Source: Pseudomonas syringae
GTDB lineage: Bacteria; Pseudomonadota; Gammaproteobacteria; Pseudomonadales; Pseudomonadaceae
DNA length: 64,000 nucleotides
Assembly (NCBI RefSeq): GCF_000737245.1
Contig: NZ_JPQU01000027.1
Coordinates: 1-64,000 of the forward strand
Direction: 5' to 3'
Positions within the stretch are counted from its first letter, which is position 1. The number at the start of each line of letters is the position of its first letter. Below are positions 1 to 8,774 of the stretch, in pieces. Made by a program: the position numbers and the translations under genes. The notes below the pieces were generated by a model. That model was not told the origin of the DNA. It did not search any database and saw only the letters and a program-made list of their open reading frames with translations.

Positions 1-80
1 AGCTTGCTCGCGAAGGCGGTGTCCTGATTTCAAGGGATGTTCAGGAATTCTGGCCCCTTCGCGAGCAAGCTCGCTCCCAC
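1..80. repeat. REP-type inverted repeat, cut by window edge
   Basis: The arms AGCTTGCTCGCGAAGG (1-16) and CCTTCGCGAGCAAGCT (56-71) are perfect inverted copies. The right arm continues into CGCTCCCAC, whose left partner lies outside the window. This is the GTGGGAGC family of Pseudomonas intergenic palindromes, placed just downstream of the lacI-type gene stop. Confidence 0.8.
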
Positions 81-117
81 AAAATCACCTTGATTTAATA
101 AGTTCCGTTTTGCCTGA

Positions 118-1134
118 TTAGACTTTGTAGCCGCTACTGCCCCGCACCACCAGGGTTGCCGGGAACCGGTGGGACTGCACTGCTTCCCCGGCAATCACTC
201 GCAACAGGGTTTCAACGGCCCGCACGCCTTGGGCATGCATGCTGGTGCTGATGCTAGTCAGCTGCAGATGCGCCGCCAGGGGGGTGTCGTTGTAGCCCAC
301 CACCGCAATGTCTCGTCCGGCTTCCATCCCCCGATTGCGTAGAGCGCCAAACAGGCCAATGGCGAGAAAGTCGTTCACGGCAAAAATTGCCGTGGGCGGC
401 TGCGGGTGGGCCAACAATTGCTCGCCGATCGTGAAGCCGGTTGCCGTATCGAAATGGCCGGGGATGATGCGTTCAGGTTCGATCTGGATGCCGCGCTGGT
501 GGTAATACTCGACGAAGCTGGCGGTGCGCTCCCGGGCGTTGCTGCTGTGGGGTTCGCCGGCAATGACTGCAACGCGGGTATGGCCTTGGGCGAACAGGTG
601 TTCAGCGGCAAGACGTCCGCCCATTTCGTCATCCGAGGTGACCGAACAATGGGGCGCGCGCCGCCTGCTGACCAGCACGAACGGCACCCGACGCTCGGCC
701 AGTTCCTCAAGAAACCCAGGCTCCGGCGTGCAGTGCACATCACTGATGATCAAGCCCTCGACGTTGCGCGCCAATGCGCGCTCGGCCAGTTCGCGCTGGC
801 GCTCCGGGCGGTCCAGGGTATTGGCGACGAACGAGGTATAGCGACGGGCGCTGGCCGCTTCGTCAATGCCTTCATACACCGTGGCCAGGACGATGTCCGA
901 TAGCCTCGGCACCAGAATCGCAATCTCATGGCTATGACGGGTTTTCAGGGTTCTGGCGTGGGTGTTGGGTTGATAGTCAAGGCTCGCGGCCAGCGCACGA
1001 ATGCGCTCGATGGTGTCTTTGGACGCAGCGCGACCGGCGTGATCCAGCGTGCCGTTCAGTACGCGTGACACGGTCGAGACGTGCACATTCAGTTGCTGAG
1101 CGATGCCGCGAAGGGTAGCCGGTCGTTTATTCAT
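118..1134 (-). CDS. LacI/GalR-family transcriptional repressor
   Basis: A 338-residue one-component regulator. The N-terminal helix-turn-helix is of LacI type (TLRGIAQQLNVHVSTVSRVLNG) with the hinge region DYQPNTHARTLKT. A periplasmic-binding-protein-like effector domain follows, with the typical IFAVNDFLAIGLFGALRNRG and IAVVGYNDTPLA stretches. I chose the ATG at 1134 because it places the HTH at residues 8-28 as in the family. The frame stays open upstream to 2169, but that extension is antisense to the next gene. It is divergent from the ABC importer operon, and a perfect palindrome lies between the two, so it probably represses both itself and the operon. The effector is unknown. Confidence 0.9.
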   Translation of the reverse strand: MNKRPATLRGIAQQLNVHVSTVSRVLNGTLDHAGRAASKDTIERIRALAASLDYQPNTHARTLKTRHSHEIAILVPRLSDIVLATVYEGIDEAASARRYTSFVANTLDRPERQRELAERALARNVEGLIISDVHCTPEPGFLEELAERRVPFVLVSRRRAPHCSVTSDDEMGGRLAAEHLFAQGHTRVAVIAGEPHSSNARERTASFVEYYHQRGIQIEPERIIPGHFDTATGFTIGEQLLAHPQPPTAIFAVNDFLAIGLFGALRNRGMEAGRDIAVVGYNDTPLAAHLQLTSISTSMHAQGVRAVETLLRVIAGEAVQSHRFPATLVVRGSSGYKV

Positions 1135-1227
1135 GAGTGGTGCCTGGTCTCGGTGAGTGGGGCATCCAAGCCTTTGCGCCACCATGGAGCGCCGCGTACC
1201 AAAAGATTGCACGAACGAGCGCGCAAC

Positions 1228-1249
1228 ACTACCCAAACGTTTGGGTAGT
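1228..1249. promoter_or_regulatory. LacI-family operator, perfect 22-bp palindrome
   Basis: The sequence ACCCAAACGTTTGGGT (1231-1246) extends outward as a perfect palindrome to 22 bp, with a central CG at 1238/1239. A central CG and even symmetry are typical of LacI/GalR operators. It lies 94 bp upstream of the lacI-type start and 152 bp upstream of the SBP start, in the divergent promoter region. Confidence 0.75.
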
Positions 1250-1401
1250 TTTCCGGATTGATTTTTCATCCGCTGTAACTTGCTGAATCGTTTCTGTTTT
1301 TCGGCCTCTGAAGAATCGCTGCAGAGCGACAGAGAAAAAGTTGGTATGGGCATTGCGTTGCACCCTTCAGCTCTCCTTACCTGACTGATGGGAAACTCGC
1401 C

Positions 1402-3075
1402 ATGACGCATGCTTATGCAACCCGCGCACGTAGTTTTACCCGACTGGCACTGGCCTGCTCGGTAGCGATTGGTGCCTTGTCGCCGCTGGCGGCAATGGCC
1501 GAAAGCACTTTGCGTATCGCCATGACTGCAGCGGACATCCCGTTGACTCACGGTCAGCCGGATCAAGGCTATGAGGGCAACCGTTTCACCGGCATCACCA
1601 TGTTCGACTCCCTGGTGGAGTGGGACCTGTCCCAAGCCGATAAACCCGCCGGTCTGATCCCAGGTCTGGCCACTGAATGGGCCGTCAACCCTGACGACCA
1701 CACCAAGTGGATTTTCAAACTGCGCCCCGGCGTGAAATTCCACGATGGTTCGGCTTTCAATGCGGACTCGGTGGTGTGGAACGTCAACAAGGTGCTGGAC
1801 AAACAGGCTCCGCAATACGCACCGGGCCAGATTGGCATGACCGTATCCCGGATGCCGACCCTGCGCAGCGCGAAAAAAATCGATGACTTGACTGTCGAGC
1901 TCACCACCAGCGAACCGGATGCGGTGCTGCCGTATAACCTGACCAACCTGTTCATGGCATCGCCAACAGCCTGGCAGAAAGACTTCGCCGCCGTTCCTGC
2001 CGCCACGACCGATCCAGCCGAGCGTTCCAAGCAAGCCTGGACTGCGTTCGCCAGCCACTCGGTTGGCACCGGGCCATTCAAGATGGATCGCATGGTGCCG
2101 CGCCAGGAACTGGTGCTGGATAAAAACCCGGGCTATTGGGATCCCAAGCGCATTCCCAAGGTTGACCATGTGGTGCTGATCCCGCTGCCAGAGGCCAATG
2201 CCCGGACCGCCGCGCTGTTGTCAGGCCAGGTGGACTGGATCGAGGCCCCGGCGCCGGATGCCGTGGAGCAGATCAAGAGCAAGAAATTCAAAATCTACTC
2301 CAACGGCCAGCCGCATCTGTGGCCTTGGCAGTTCTCCTTCGCGCCTGGCTCGCCATGGCTGGATAAACGCGTGCGTCAGGCCGCCAACCTGTGTCTGGAT
2401 CGCAGCGAACTGAAGGCATATCTGGGCGGTTACATGCAGGAAGCGACGGGCATCTACGAGAAGGATTCGCCGTGGTATGGCAACCCTGAATTCAAGATCA
2501 AGTACGACCAGGCCGCCGCGCAGAAACTCATGACCGAGGCCGGCTTCAGCAAGGACAAGCCGGTCAAGGTCAAGGTCCTGACCTCGGCCTCCGGTTCCGG
2601 GCAGATGCAGCCGTTGCCGATGAATGAATACATCCAGCAAAGCCTCAAGGGCTGCTATTTCGACGTGGACATCGCGGTGACCGAATGGAACACCTTGTTC
2701 AGCGGCTGGCGTCTGGGGGCCAAAGATCCGGCGGCTCAGGGCGCCAATGCGATCAACGTCAGCGCGGCGGTCATGGACCCGTACTTCGGCATGGTGCGTT
2801 TTGCCAGCGAGAAGGCCTACCCACCGGTGTCCAACAACTGGGGTTATTTCGCTTCACCCGAAGTGGAGAAGCTGATCACCACCGTGCGCAACTCATTCGA
2901 TTCCAAGGCGTTGGACGAGGCGGCCGGCAAGCTGCACGCGGCGATTGTCGATGAGACACCGTTTCTGTTCGTTGCCCACGACGTTGGCCCGCGTGCCATC
3001 TCGCCGAAAGTCACGGGCGTGGTACAGCCACAGAGTTGGTTTATCGATTTGAGTCTGGTCTCCAAACAGGACTAA
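1402..3075 (+). CDS. ABC transporter substrate-binding protein, peptide/nickel family 5
   Basis: A 557-residue periplasmic binding protein (SBP_bac_5 family). A Tat-less Sec signal peptide, with basic residues then LALACSVAIGALSPLAAMA, probably ends at AMA/ES near residue 33. Family features include the TGITMFDSLVEWD region, LRPGVKFHDGSAFNADSVVWN and GTGPFKMDRMVPRQELVLDKN. Length fits DppA-like proteins. It is the first gene of an operon with two permeases, two ATPases, an amidase and an M20 hydrolase, so the ligand may be an amide, ureido compound or small peptide and not an ordinary dipeptide (inference). It is separated from the permease genes by a 4x105-bp repeat. Confidence 0.9.
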   Translation: MTHAYATRARSFTRLALACSVAIGALSPLAAMAESTLRIAMTAADIPLTHGQPDQGYEGNRFTGITMFDSLVEWDLSQADKPAGLIPGLATEWAVNPDDHTKWIFKLRPGVKFHDGSAFNADSVVWNVNKVLDKQAPQYAPGQIGMTVSRMPTLRSAKKIDDLTVELTTSEPDAVLPYNLTNLFMASPTAWQKDFAAVPAATTDPAERSKQAWTAFASHSVGTGPFKMDRMVPRQELVLDKNPGYWDPKRIPKVDHVVLIPLPEANARTAALLSGQVDWIEAPAPDAVEQIKSKKFKIYSNGQPHLWPWQFSFAPGSPWLDKRVRQAANLCLDRSELKAYLGGYMQEATGIYEKDSPWYGNPEFKIKYDQAAAQKLMTEAGFSKDKPVKVKVLTSASGSGQMQPLPMNEYIQQSLKGCYFDVDIAVTEWNTLFSGWRLGAKDPAAQGANAINVSAAVMDPYFGMVRFASEKAYPPVSNNWGYFASPEVEKLITTVRNSFDSKALDEAAGKLHAAIVDETPFLFVAHDVGPRAISPKVTGVVQPQSWFIDLSLVSKQD

Positions 3076-3104
3076 AGAAGCCTGTTGTGGACATGCTGCT
3101 TACC

Positions 3105-3520
3105 TGTTGGAGCGAGGCTCGCCCGCGAAGAACGATAACGCGGTGTAACTGATTAACCGCGTCGACTGGTTCACGGGCAAGCACCGCTCCCACAGATGAC
3201 CGCATTTTCTGTTGGAGCCGGGCTTGCCCGCGAAGAACGATAACGCGGTGTAACTGATTAACCGCGTCGCCTGAATCGCGGGCAAGCACCGCTCCCACAG
3301 GTGACCGCATTTTCTGTTGGAGCCGGGCTCGCGCGCGAAGAACGATAACGCGGTGTAACTGATTAACCGCGTCGACTGGTTCACGGGCAAGCACCGCTCC
3401 CACAGGTGACCGCATTTTCTGTTGAAGCCGGGCGCGCCCGCGAAGAACGATAACGCGGTGTAACTGATTAACCGCGTCGATTGGTTTGCGGGCAAGTCAT
3501 ATCGCCGCACGCTCCAACAG
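3105..3520. repeat. Four tandem 105-bp REP-containing repeats inside an operon
   Basis: Units start at 3105, 3210, 3315 and 3420, the first three exactly 105 bp apart. Each unit opens TGTTGGAGC, contains GCCCGCGAAGAACGATAACG and GCGGTGTAACTGATTAACCG, and closes with CGGGCAAGCACCGCTCCCAC then a spacer ACCGCATTTTC. The fourth unit diverges at its end and closes CGCTCCAACA. Unit ends are inverted copies, so each unit can fold as a hairpin. It fills most of the gap between the SBP stop (3075) and the first permease start (3548). The 105-bp period is a multiple of three, which keeps antisense frames open; these are not genes. Confidence 0.95.
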
Positions 3521-3547
3521 CGTATTTGAACCGTGTGAGGCGACCTT

Positions 3548-4501
3548 ATGCTTTCCTATATCTTGCGTCGCATTCTGCTTGCGACGCCGATCCTTCTGGG
3601 CGTGGCACTGGTGTGTTTCATGCTCGTGCAAATGGCACCCGGCGACCCGCTGGTTTCAGTGATGCCGCCGGATGCGTCTGAAGCCTTACGTGAACAATTG
3701 GTCAAGGCTTATGGCTTCGACAAGCCTCTGCCGGTGCAATTCGGGCTGTGGATCTGGCACGCAGTGCAGGGCGATCTGGGCACCTCGATTGCCAGTGGCC
3801 GTCCAGTGGCCAGCGAAGTCATGGGCGCTGTCAGTTACTCGCTGCGTTTGGCTTTACTGGCGACCCTGATCGGCTTTGTGCTGGGCAGCCTGTTTGGTTT
3901 TGTCGGCGGCTACTTTCAGGACAGCTGGCTGGATCGCGTGGCCTCGGCCATTTCAGCGGTGGGGGTCAGCGTGCCGCATTACTGGCTCGGCATGCTGATG
4001 GTGATCATCTTTTCCTCACAGCTGGGCTGGTTGCCCGCCACCGGCGGCGGGCCTATGGGCCAGTCGGCGTGGGCGTGGGACTGGGCACACTTTCAGTTCA
4101 TGATTCTGCCGGCCATCACCTTGTCGGTAATCCCCACCGGAATCATTGCCCGTACCGTGCGCGCGCAGGTGGCGGAAACCCTGTCTCAGGAATTCATCAT
4201 TGGCCTGCGCGCCAAGGGCCTGGGTGAGTGGGGCCTGTTCCGCCACGTGGTGAAAAACGCCGCGCCCACCGCAATGGCGGTCATGGGTTTGCAGATCGGC
4301 TACCTGATGGGCGGCTCGATTCTGGTGGAAACGGTATTTGCATGGCCCGGCACCGGCTTGTTGCTCAACTCGGCGATTTTTCAGCGTGACTTGCCTCTGT
4401 TGCAGGGCACGATCTGGGTCCTGGCACTGTTCTTTGTCGCGCTCAATCTGCTGGTGGACATCCTGCAGACGCTGCTCGATCCACGCATCAAAAGGGGCTG
4501 A
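3548..4501 (+). CDS. ABC transporter permease, DppB/OppB family
   Basis: A 317-residue inner-membrane permease. It has the family N-terminus with TM1 (ILLATPILLGVALVCFMLVQ), followed by the characteristic MAPGDPL segment and the AYGFDKPLPVQFGLWI stretch. The cytoplasmic EAA-like loop that contacts the ATPase is seen at EFIIGLRAKGLGEWGLFRHV. About six membrane segments are predicted. The ATG is preceded by GTGAGGCGACCTT. Stop and next start are separated by 2 bp, so translation is probably coupled with the partner permease. Confidence 0.92.
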   Translation: MLSYILRRILLATPILLGVALVCFMLVQMAPGDPLVSVMPPDASEALREQLVKAYGFDKPLPVQFGLWIWHAVQGDLGTSIASGRPVASEVMGAVSYSLRLALLATLIGFVLGSLFGFVGGYFQDSWLDRVASAISAVGVSVPHYWLGMLMVIIFSSQLGWLPATGGGPMGQSAWAWDWAHFQFMILPAITLSVIPTGIIARTVRAQVAETLSQEFIIGLRAKGLGEWGLFRHVVKNAAPTAMAVMGLQIGYLMGGSILVETVFAWPGTGLLLNSAIFQRDLPLLQGTIWVLALFFVALNLLVDILQTLLDPRIKRG

Positions 4502-4503
4502 GC

Positions 4504-5397
4504 ATGAACCTGTCGATATTGCGACCGGCTGCGCCGGTCATTGCGCCGATTGAAAGCTCCCCAGGTTACTGGAGTGAAGTGTTCGGCCGGGTTCGTCGTG
4601 ACCCGGTGGCATTGGCCGTTGGCGCGATCATCCTTGTGCTGCTGATCCTGGCGGTGTTCGGACCCTGGCTGGTGCCGGGCGATGCATTCACCACTTCAAT
4701 GTTCAAGCGTTTGAAACCGATTGGCACCGAAGGCTTCCCGCTGGGCACCGACGAGCTGGGGCGGGACCTGCTGTCGCGTCTGATGCTTGGTGCTCGCCTG
4801 TCGTTGTTCATGGGTATCACCCCGGTGATCTTTGCCTTCTTCATTGGCGGCGCCATCGGCGTAATTGCCGGTTACTTCGGCGGCTGGCTGAACAGTCTGA
4901 TCATGCGCACGGTGGACGTGTTTTACGCATTCCCCTCAGTTCTGCTGGCCATCGCCTTTTCCGGTGCGCTGGGTGCCGGGGTCAATAACGCCTTGCTGTC
5001 CCTGACTCTGGTGTTTGTGCCACAGGTAGCGCGTATCGCCGAGAGCGTCACCACTCAGGTGCGCAATCGGGATTACATCGAAGCGGCGCGGGCGTCTGGC
5101 GCGGGATCATTCACGATCATCCGTACGCAGGTGTTGGGCAACGTGCTGGGGCCGATCTTCGTCTTCACAACCGGCCTGATTTCGGTATCGATGATCCTGG
5201 CCTCGGGCTTGTCCTTTCTGGGGCTGGGCGTGACACCGCCAGAACCGGAATGGGGTCTGATGCTCAACACCCTGCGTACCGCCATCTACACCCAACCACT
5301 GGTGTCGGCACTGCCCGGCGCAATGATTTTCATCACTTCAATCTCTTTCAATGTCCTCGCTGACCGCTTGCGCGCAGCCATGGCAATCAGGAGCTGA
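4504..5397 (+). CDS. ABC transporter permease, DppC/OppC family
   Basis: A 297-residue second permease subunit. The N-terminal OppC_N-type region precedes TM1 ([22 protein letters not shown]), followed by [22 protein letters not shown], which is diagnostic for this subfamily. The EAA loop is [20 protein letters not shown], and [17 protein letters not shown] is a further family signature. It forms the heterodimeric pore with the upstream permease. It lies 2 bp from its neighbours on both sides in an unbroken operon. Confidence 0.93.
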   Translation: MNLSILRPAAPVIAPIESSPGYWSEVFGRVRRDPVALAVGAIILVLLILAVFGPWLVPGDAFTTSMFKRLKPIGTEGFPLGTDELGRDLLSRLMLGARLSLFMGITPVIFAFFIGGAIGVIAGYFGGWLNSLIMRTVDVFYAFPSVLLAIAFSGALGAGVNNALLSLTLVFVPQVARIAESVTTQVRNRDYIEAARASGAGSFTIIRTQVLGNVLGPIFVFTTGLISVSMILASGLSFLGLGVTPPEPEWGLMLNTLRTAIYTQPLVSALPGAMIFITSISFNVLADRLRAAMAIRS

Positions 5398-5399
5398 CG

Positions 5400-6473
5400 A
5401 TGACCCAGCGCGATATTGGCGGTCCAGCGCAGCCACTGCTGACAGTGGAAAAACTGGTCAAACACTTCCCGGTCAAAGGTGCATTGGGCAAACGCGCCGT
5501 GGTACGTGCCGTGGACGGTATCGACTTCGTAGTCCAAAAGGGCGAGACCCTCGGCGTGGTGGGCGAGTCTGGTTGTGGTAAATCCACCACAGCACGCCTG
5601 CTGATGCAGTTAATCGAACATGACAGCGGCGAACTGGTTTTCGACGCCATGACCGTCGGCGGCCATCAACTGCCATTACGCGATTATCGGCGCCAGGTGC
5701 AGATGGTGTTTCAGGACAGCTATTCATCCCTGAACCCGCGCCTGACCATGGAGCAATCGGTGGCCTTCGGGCCGTCGGTGCACGGCGTCAGCCAGCGTGA
5801 ATCCCTTCAGCGGGCCCGGGACCTGTTGGGCCGGGTGGGTCTGGAGCCGACGCGCTTTGCCGGGCGTTATGCCCATGAACTGTCCGGCGGCCAGCGTCAG
5901 CGGGTGAATATTGCCCGCGCGCTGGCGGTCGATCCGCGTCTGGTGATCCTTGATGAAGCGGTGTCGGCGCTGGATAAATCAGTCGAAGCCCAGGTCCTGA
6001 ATCTATTGCTGGACCTCAAGGACAGCCTGAACCTGACCTATGTGTTCATCAGCCATGACTTGCACGTGGTGCGCTATCTCTCTGACCGGATCATGGTCAT
6101 GTACCTGGGTGAGATCGTTGAAATCGGCCCTGCCGAAGCGTTGTTTTCTGATGCTCAACATCCCTATACCCAGGCGTTGCTGACGTCCATGCCGTCCATG
6201 GACCCGGCCAACAGAACCTTGTTGTCGCCCTTATCGGGGGATCCTCCCAGTCCGATCAATCCGCCGTCCGGCTGCCGCTTTCATACCCGCTGCCCCCATG
6301 CAGAGGCCATCTGCGCGCAGACCGCGCCACAGCTGACCGAAACCGACGCCCGGCATTTTGCCGCGTGCCTGATGGTGCAGCCGGGGGCAGGGCATAGCCG
6401 CAGCCCTTCACCCCAGTTGATCCATGCAGGGGCGATTCATACAGGCGCGATTCACAGAGGAGCACTGACATGA
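5400..6473 (+). CDS. ABC transporter ATP-binding protein, DppF/OppF-like
   Basis: A 357-residue ATPase with Walker [10 protein letters not shown], signature LSGGQRQRV and Walker [13 protein letters not shown]. Residues near 275-325 form the oligopeptide/dipeptide C-terminal domain with its Cys-containing motif ([17 protein letters not shown]). The extreme C-terminus carries an odd low-complexity tail with [15 protein letters not shown], a five-residue near-repeat absent from most relatives. The stop overlaps the next gene start as ATGA (6470-6473). It works as a heterodimer with the next ATPase. Confidence 0.93.
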   Translation: MTQRDIGGPAQPLLTVEKLVKHFPVKGALGKRAVVRAVDGIDFVVQKGETLGVVGESGCGKSTTARLLMQLIEHDSGELVFDAMTVGGHQLPLRDYRRQVQMVFQDSYSSLNPRLTMEQSVAFGPSVHGVSQRESLQRARDLLGRVGLEPTRFAGRYAHELSGGQRQRVNIARALAVDPRLVILDEAVSALDKSVEAQVLNLLLDLKDSLNLTYVFISHDLHVVRYLSDRIMVMYLGEIVEIGPAEALFSDAQHPYTQALLTSMPSMDPANRTLLSPLSGDPPSPINPPSGCRFHTRCPHAEAICAQTAPQLTETDARHFAACLMVQPGAGHSRSPSPQLIHAGAIHTGAIHRGALT

Positions 6474-7477
6474 GCGAACAACCCATGGTCGCGGTGCGGG
6501 ACCTCAAAGTGCGTTTCAAACGCGGCGGTCAAACCCTGTCGGCGGTCAACGGCGTTAGCCTGCAGGTGGCGCGGGGCGAAGTGCTGGCACTGATCGGCGA
6601 GTCCGGCTCAGGCAAGAGTGTGACCCTGCGGGCTTTGATGCGCTTGCATTCGGAACGCTCGACGACCATCGAAGGGCAGATCGATATCGCCGGGCAGGAC
6701 CTGATGAAGCTGTCCCGCAGCCAGTTGCAGGCATTGCGTGGCCCAGTGGCGGCGATGATCTTCCAGGAACCCTTGCTGGCACTGGATCCGGTCTACACCA
6801 TCGGCCAACAGATCGTCGAAGCGCTGCGCCGCCACAAGCCGATGTCCAAAAGCGAAGCCCGCGCGGCGGCCCTTGAAGCCTTGCGCAGTGTGCGCATTCC
6901 CAGCCCGGAGCAACGGCTGGATGCGTACCCCCACGAGATGTCGGGCGGCATGCGTCAACGGGCGATGATTGCCCTGGCGCTGGCCTGCCAACCGCAGATT
7001 TTGCTGGCCGACGAGCCCACCACTGCGCTGGACGCCACGGTGCAGATCCAGATTCTGATTCTGTTGCGCGAGCTGCAGCAGGCCCTGGGTCTGTCGATCA
7101 TCTTCGTTACCCACGACATCGGCGCGGCGGTAGAAGTCGCCGATCGTGTGGCGGTGATGTATGGCGGGCGCATCGTCGAGCAGGCGCCTTTGGCCGAGCT
7201 GCTGGATAACCCGCAGCATCCCTATACCCGCGTCTTGCTGGGCACCCGCCCCAAGGATGGTCTGCGCAAGAGCGAGCGTTTGACCAGCATTCCGGGCGCA
7301 CCGCCGGACCTGGCCAATCTGCCCGCTGGTTGCGCCTTTGCGCCTCGTTGCCCGCGGGCCAGCGATGTGTGCCTGCGTGAGGTGCCGCCTATTGAAGACA
7401 TTCGTACCGAACATTCCGTGAGTTGTCACCACTGGAACCTGGACACCGTTCACTCCCTTCGCGAGTCTTTGTCATGA
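6470..7477 (+). CDS. ABC transporter ATP-binding protein, DppD/OppD-like
   Basis: A 335-residue ATPase with Walker A GESGSGKSV, signature MSGGMRQRAMIALAL and Walker B ILLADEPTTALD, followed by the switch histidine in FVTHD. The C-terminal oligopeptide domain has GCAFAPRCPRASDVC. The signature MSGGMRQR is typical of the DppD partner. It overlaps both neighbours by ATGA (6470 and 7474), which indicates translational coupling of the importer with the downstream amidase. Confidence 0.93.
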   Translation: MSEQPMVAVRDLKVRFKRGGQTLSAVNGVSLQVARGEVLALIGESGSGKSVTLRALMRLHSERSTTIEGQIDIAGQDLMKLSRSQLQALRGPVAAMIFQEPLLALDPVYTIGQQIVEALRRHKPMSKSEARAAALEALRSVRIPSPEQRLDAYPHEMSGGMRQRAMIALALACQPQILLADEPTTALDATVQIQILILLRELQQALGLSIIFVTHDIGAAVEVADRVAVMYGGRIVEQAPLAELLDNPQHPYTRVLLGTRPKDGLRKSERLTSIPGAPPDLANLPAGCAFAPRCPRASDVCLREVPPIEDIRTEHSVSCHHWNLDTVHSLRESLS

Positions 7478-8646
7478 CCGATTCTGCTTTTGCCTTCATG
7501 CCTTATCCCCACGTGGATGTACCGCGTGCAGCAAACGGTCCATTGGCGGGCTATACCTTCGCCGCCAAGGACCTGTTCGATGTCGCCGGTTATCCCACAG
7601 GCGGCGGCAATCCCCATGTGCTGGCCATGTCCGGAATCAAAACCGGCACTGCGCCGACCATTCAGCGCTTGCTGGACGCCGGAGCCGAACTGGTGGGCAA
7701 GGCGCACACCAACGAAATGGCGTTCTCCATGAGCGGCAAGAACGCCCATTACGGCACACCCCGCAATGGCGCCGCCCATGACCGAATTCCCGGTGGCTCG
7801 TCGTCCGGCTCTGCGTCGGCGGTCTCCAATGGCCTGTGTGATTTCGCCATGGGCAGCGACACCGGCGGTTCGGTGCGCACGCCTGCCAGCTATTGCGGAC
7901 TGTTCGGCTTGCGACCCAGTCATGGTCGAGTTTCTCTGGAGAAGACTCAGGCGCTGTGTGAAAGCATGGACACCGCCGGTTACTTCGCCCGTGATGCCAA
8001 GGTCTTTGGCCTGGTAGGCGAGTGTCTGCTGGGCGAGGACTCAACACCTTTGCCCGAAACACCGCAACTGCTGATCAGCGACGAACTGTTCGCCATGCTG
8101 CCAGCTGCCTCCATGGACGCGCTGGCTCCGGCATTTGCGCAAATCAGCGCCTGCTGCGGCCCGCTGGAAAAGCTTGTTGGTGAGTTGCCGTCCCTGACCG
8201 ATGCCTATTGGGCGTTCCGTTACATTCAGGGGCGCGAGGCCTGGCAGGCGCAGGGTGAATTCATCGAGCGCAACGGCCTGGCCCTCGGGCCTGATGTCGC
8301 TGCGCGTTTCGCCTGGAGCAAGGCCGTCACTGACGAGCAGTACAACGACGCCTGTGCCCTGCGAGAACGGTTCGCCACCCGCTGGAAAAAGCTGCTCGGT
8401 GACAAGGTACTGGTGATGCCCACCGTGCCTGATATCGCACCATTGCTCAGCGCTCTGGACGAAGAAATCGAAGAAACCCGGCGCATTTCCCATCACCTGC
8501 TGGCGATTTCCGTGCTGTGCCGCACGCCACAGCTGAACATGCCTCTGGTCAGAAAAGACGGCGTGCCACTGGGTATCTCGCTGATGGGGCCGGTGGGCAG
8601 TGACTTGAGCCTGGTGAAGCTGGCGGTACGGATTGCTGAGCAATAA
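7474..8646 (+). CDS. Amidase signature enzyme, AMI1-like
   Basis: A 390-residue amidase. The Ser-cisSer-Lys triad is visible: Lys in FAAKDLFDVAGYPTGGGNP, cis-Ser in PGGSSSGSASAV and the nucleophile Ser in GSDTGGSVRTPASYCG. Length and motifs (ENAHYGTPRN-like NAHYGTPRNGA, FGLRPSHG) resemble the short AMI1-type amidases known from plants and some bacteria, some of which act on indole-3-acetamide. The substrate cannot be read from sequence. I chose the ATG at 7474, which overlaps the ATPase stop; the frame stays open upstream to 7423. It probably hydrolyses the imported compound or a breakdown product (inference). Confidence 0.88.
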   Translation: MTDSAFAFMPYPHVDVPRAANGPLAGYTFAAKDLFDVAGYPTGGGNPHVLAMSGIKTGTAPTIQRLLDAGAELVGKAHTNEMAFSMSGKNAHYGTPRNGAAHDRIPGGSSSGSASAVSNGLCDFAMGSDTGGSVRTPASYCGLFGLRPSHGRVSLEKTQALCESMDTAGYFARDAKVFGLVGECLLGEDSTPLPETPQLLISDELFAMLPAASMDALAPAFAQISACCGPLEKLVGELPSLTDAYWAFRYIQGREAWQAQGEFIERNGLALGPDVAARFAWSKAVTDEQYNDACALRERFATRWKKLLGDKVLVMPTVPDIAPLLSALDEEIEETRRISHHLLAISVLCRTPQLNMPLVRKDGVPLGISLMGPVGSDLSLVKLAVRIAEQ

Positions 8647-8657
8647 CCATTAGATCG

Positions 8658-8743
8658 GTAGGAGCGCGCTTGCCCGCGATAGCGTCAGGTCAATCAACAC
8701 AGTGTTGGCTGGAAGATCGAATCGCGGGCGAGCGCGCTCCTAC
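8658..8743. repeat. REP inverted-repeat pair
   Basis: GTAGGAGCGCGCTTGCCCGCGAT and its near-inverse ATCGCGGGCGAGCGCGCTCCTAC flank about 40 bp. It lies between the amidase and the M20 hydrolase genes inside the presumed operon, where it may stabilise or end the upstream transcript. Confidence 0.85.
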
Positions 8744-8774
8744 CCGTCAGCGCTAGTCAGACTGGAGAATTACC

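Noticed and set aside
1135-2169. Long upstream extension of the LacI-type frame (minus strand)
   Set aside because: It runs antisense through the operator and most of the SBP gene; the HTH begins just after the ATG at 1134.
3041-3510. Minus-strand frames over the tandem repeats
   Set aside because: The 105-bp period is divisible by three, so repeats keep frames open; the encoded repeats have no family or start signal.
3105-3520. CRISPR array
   Set aside because: The repeat unit is 105 bp and near-identical throughout, without unique spacers, and no cas genes are near.
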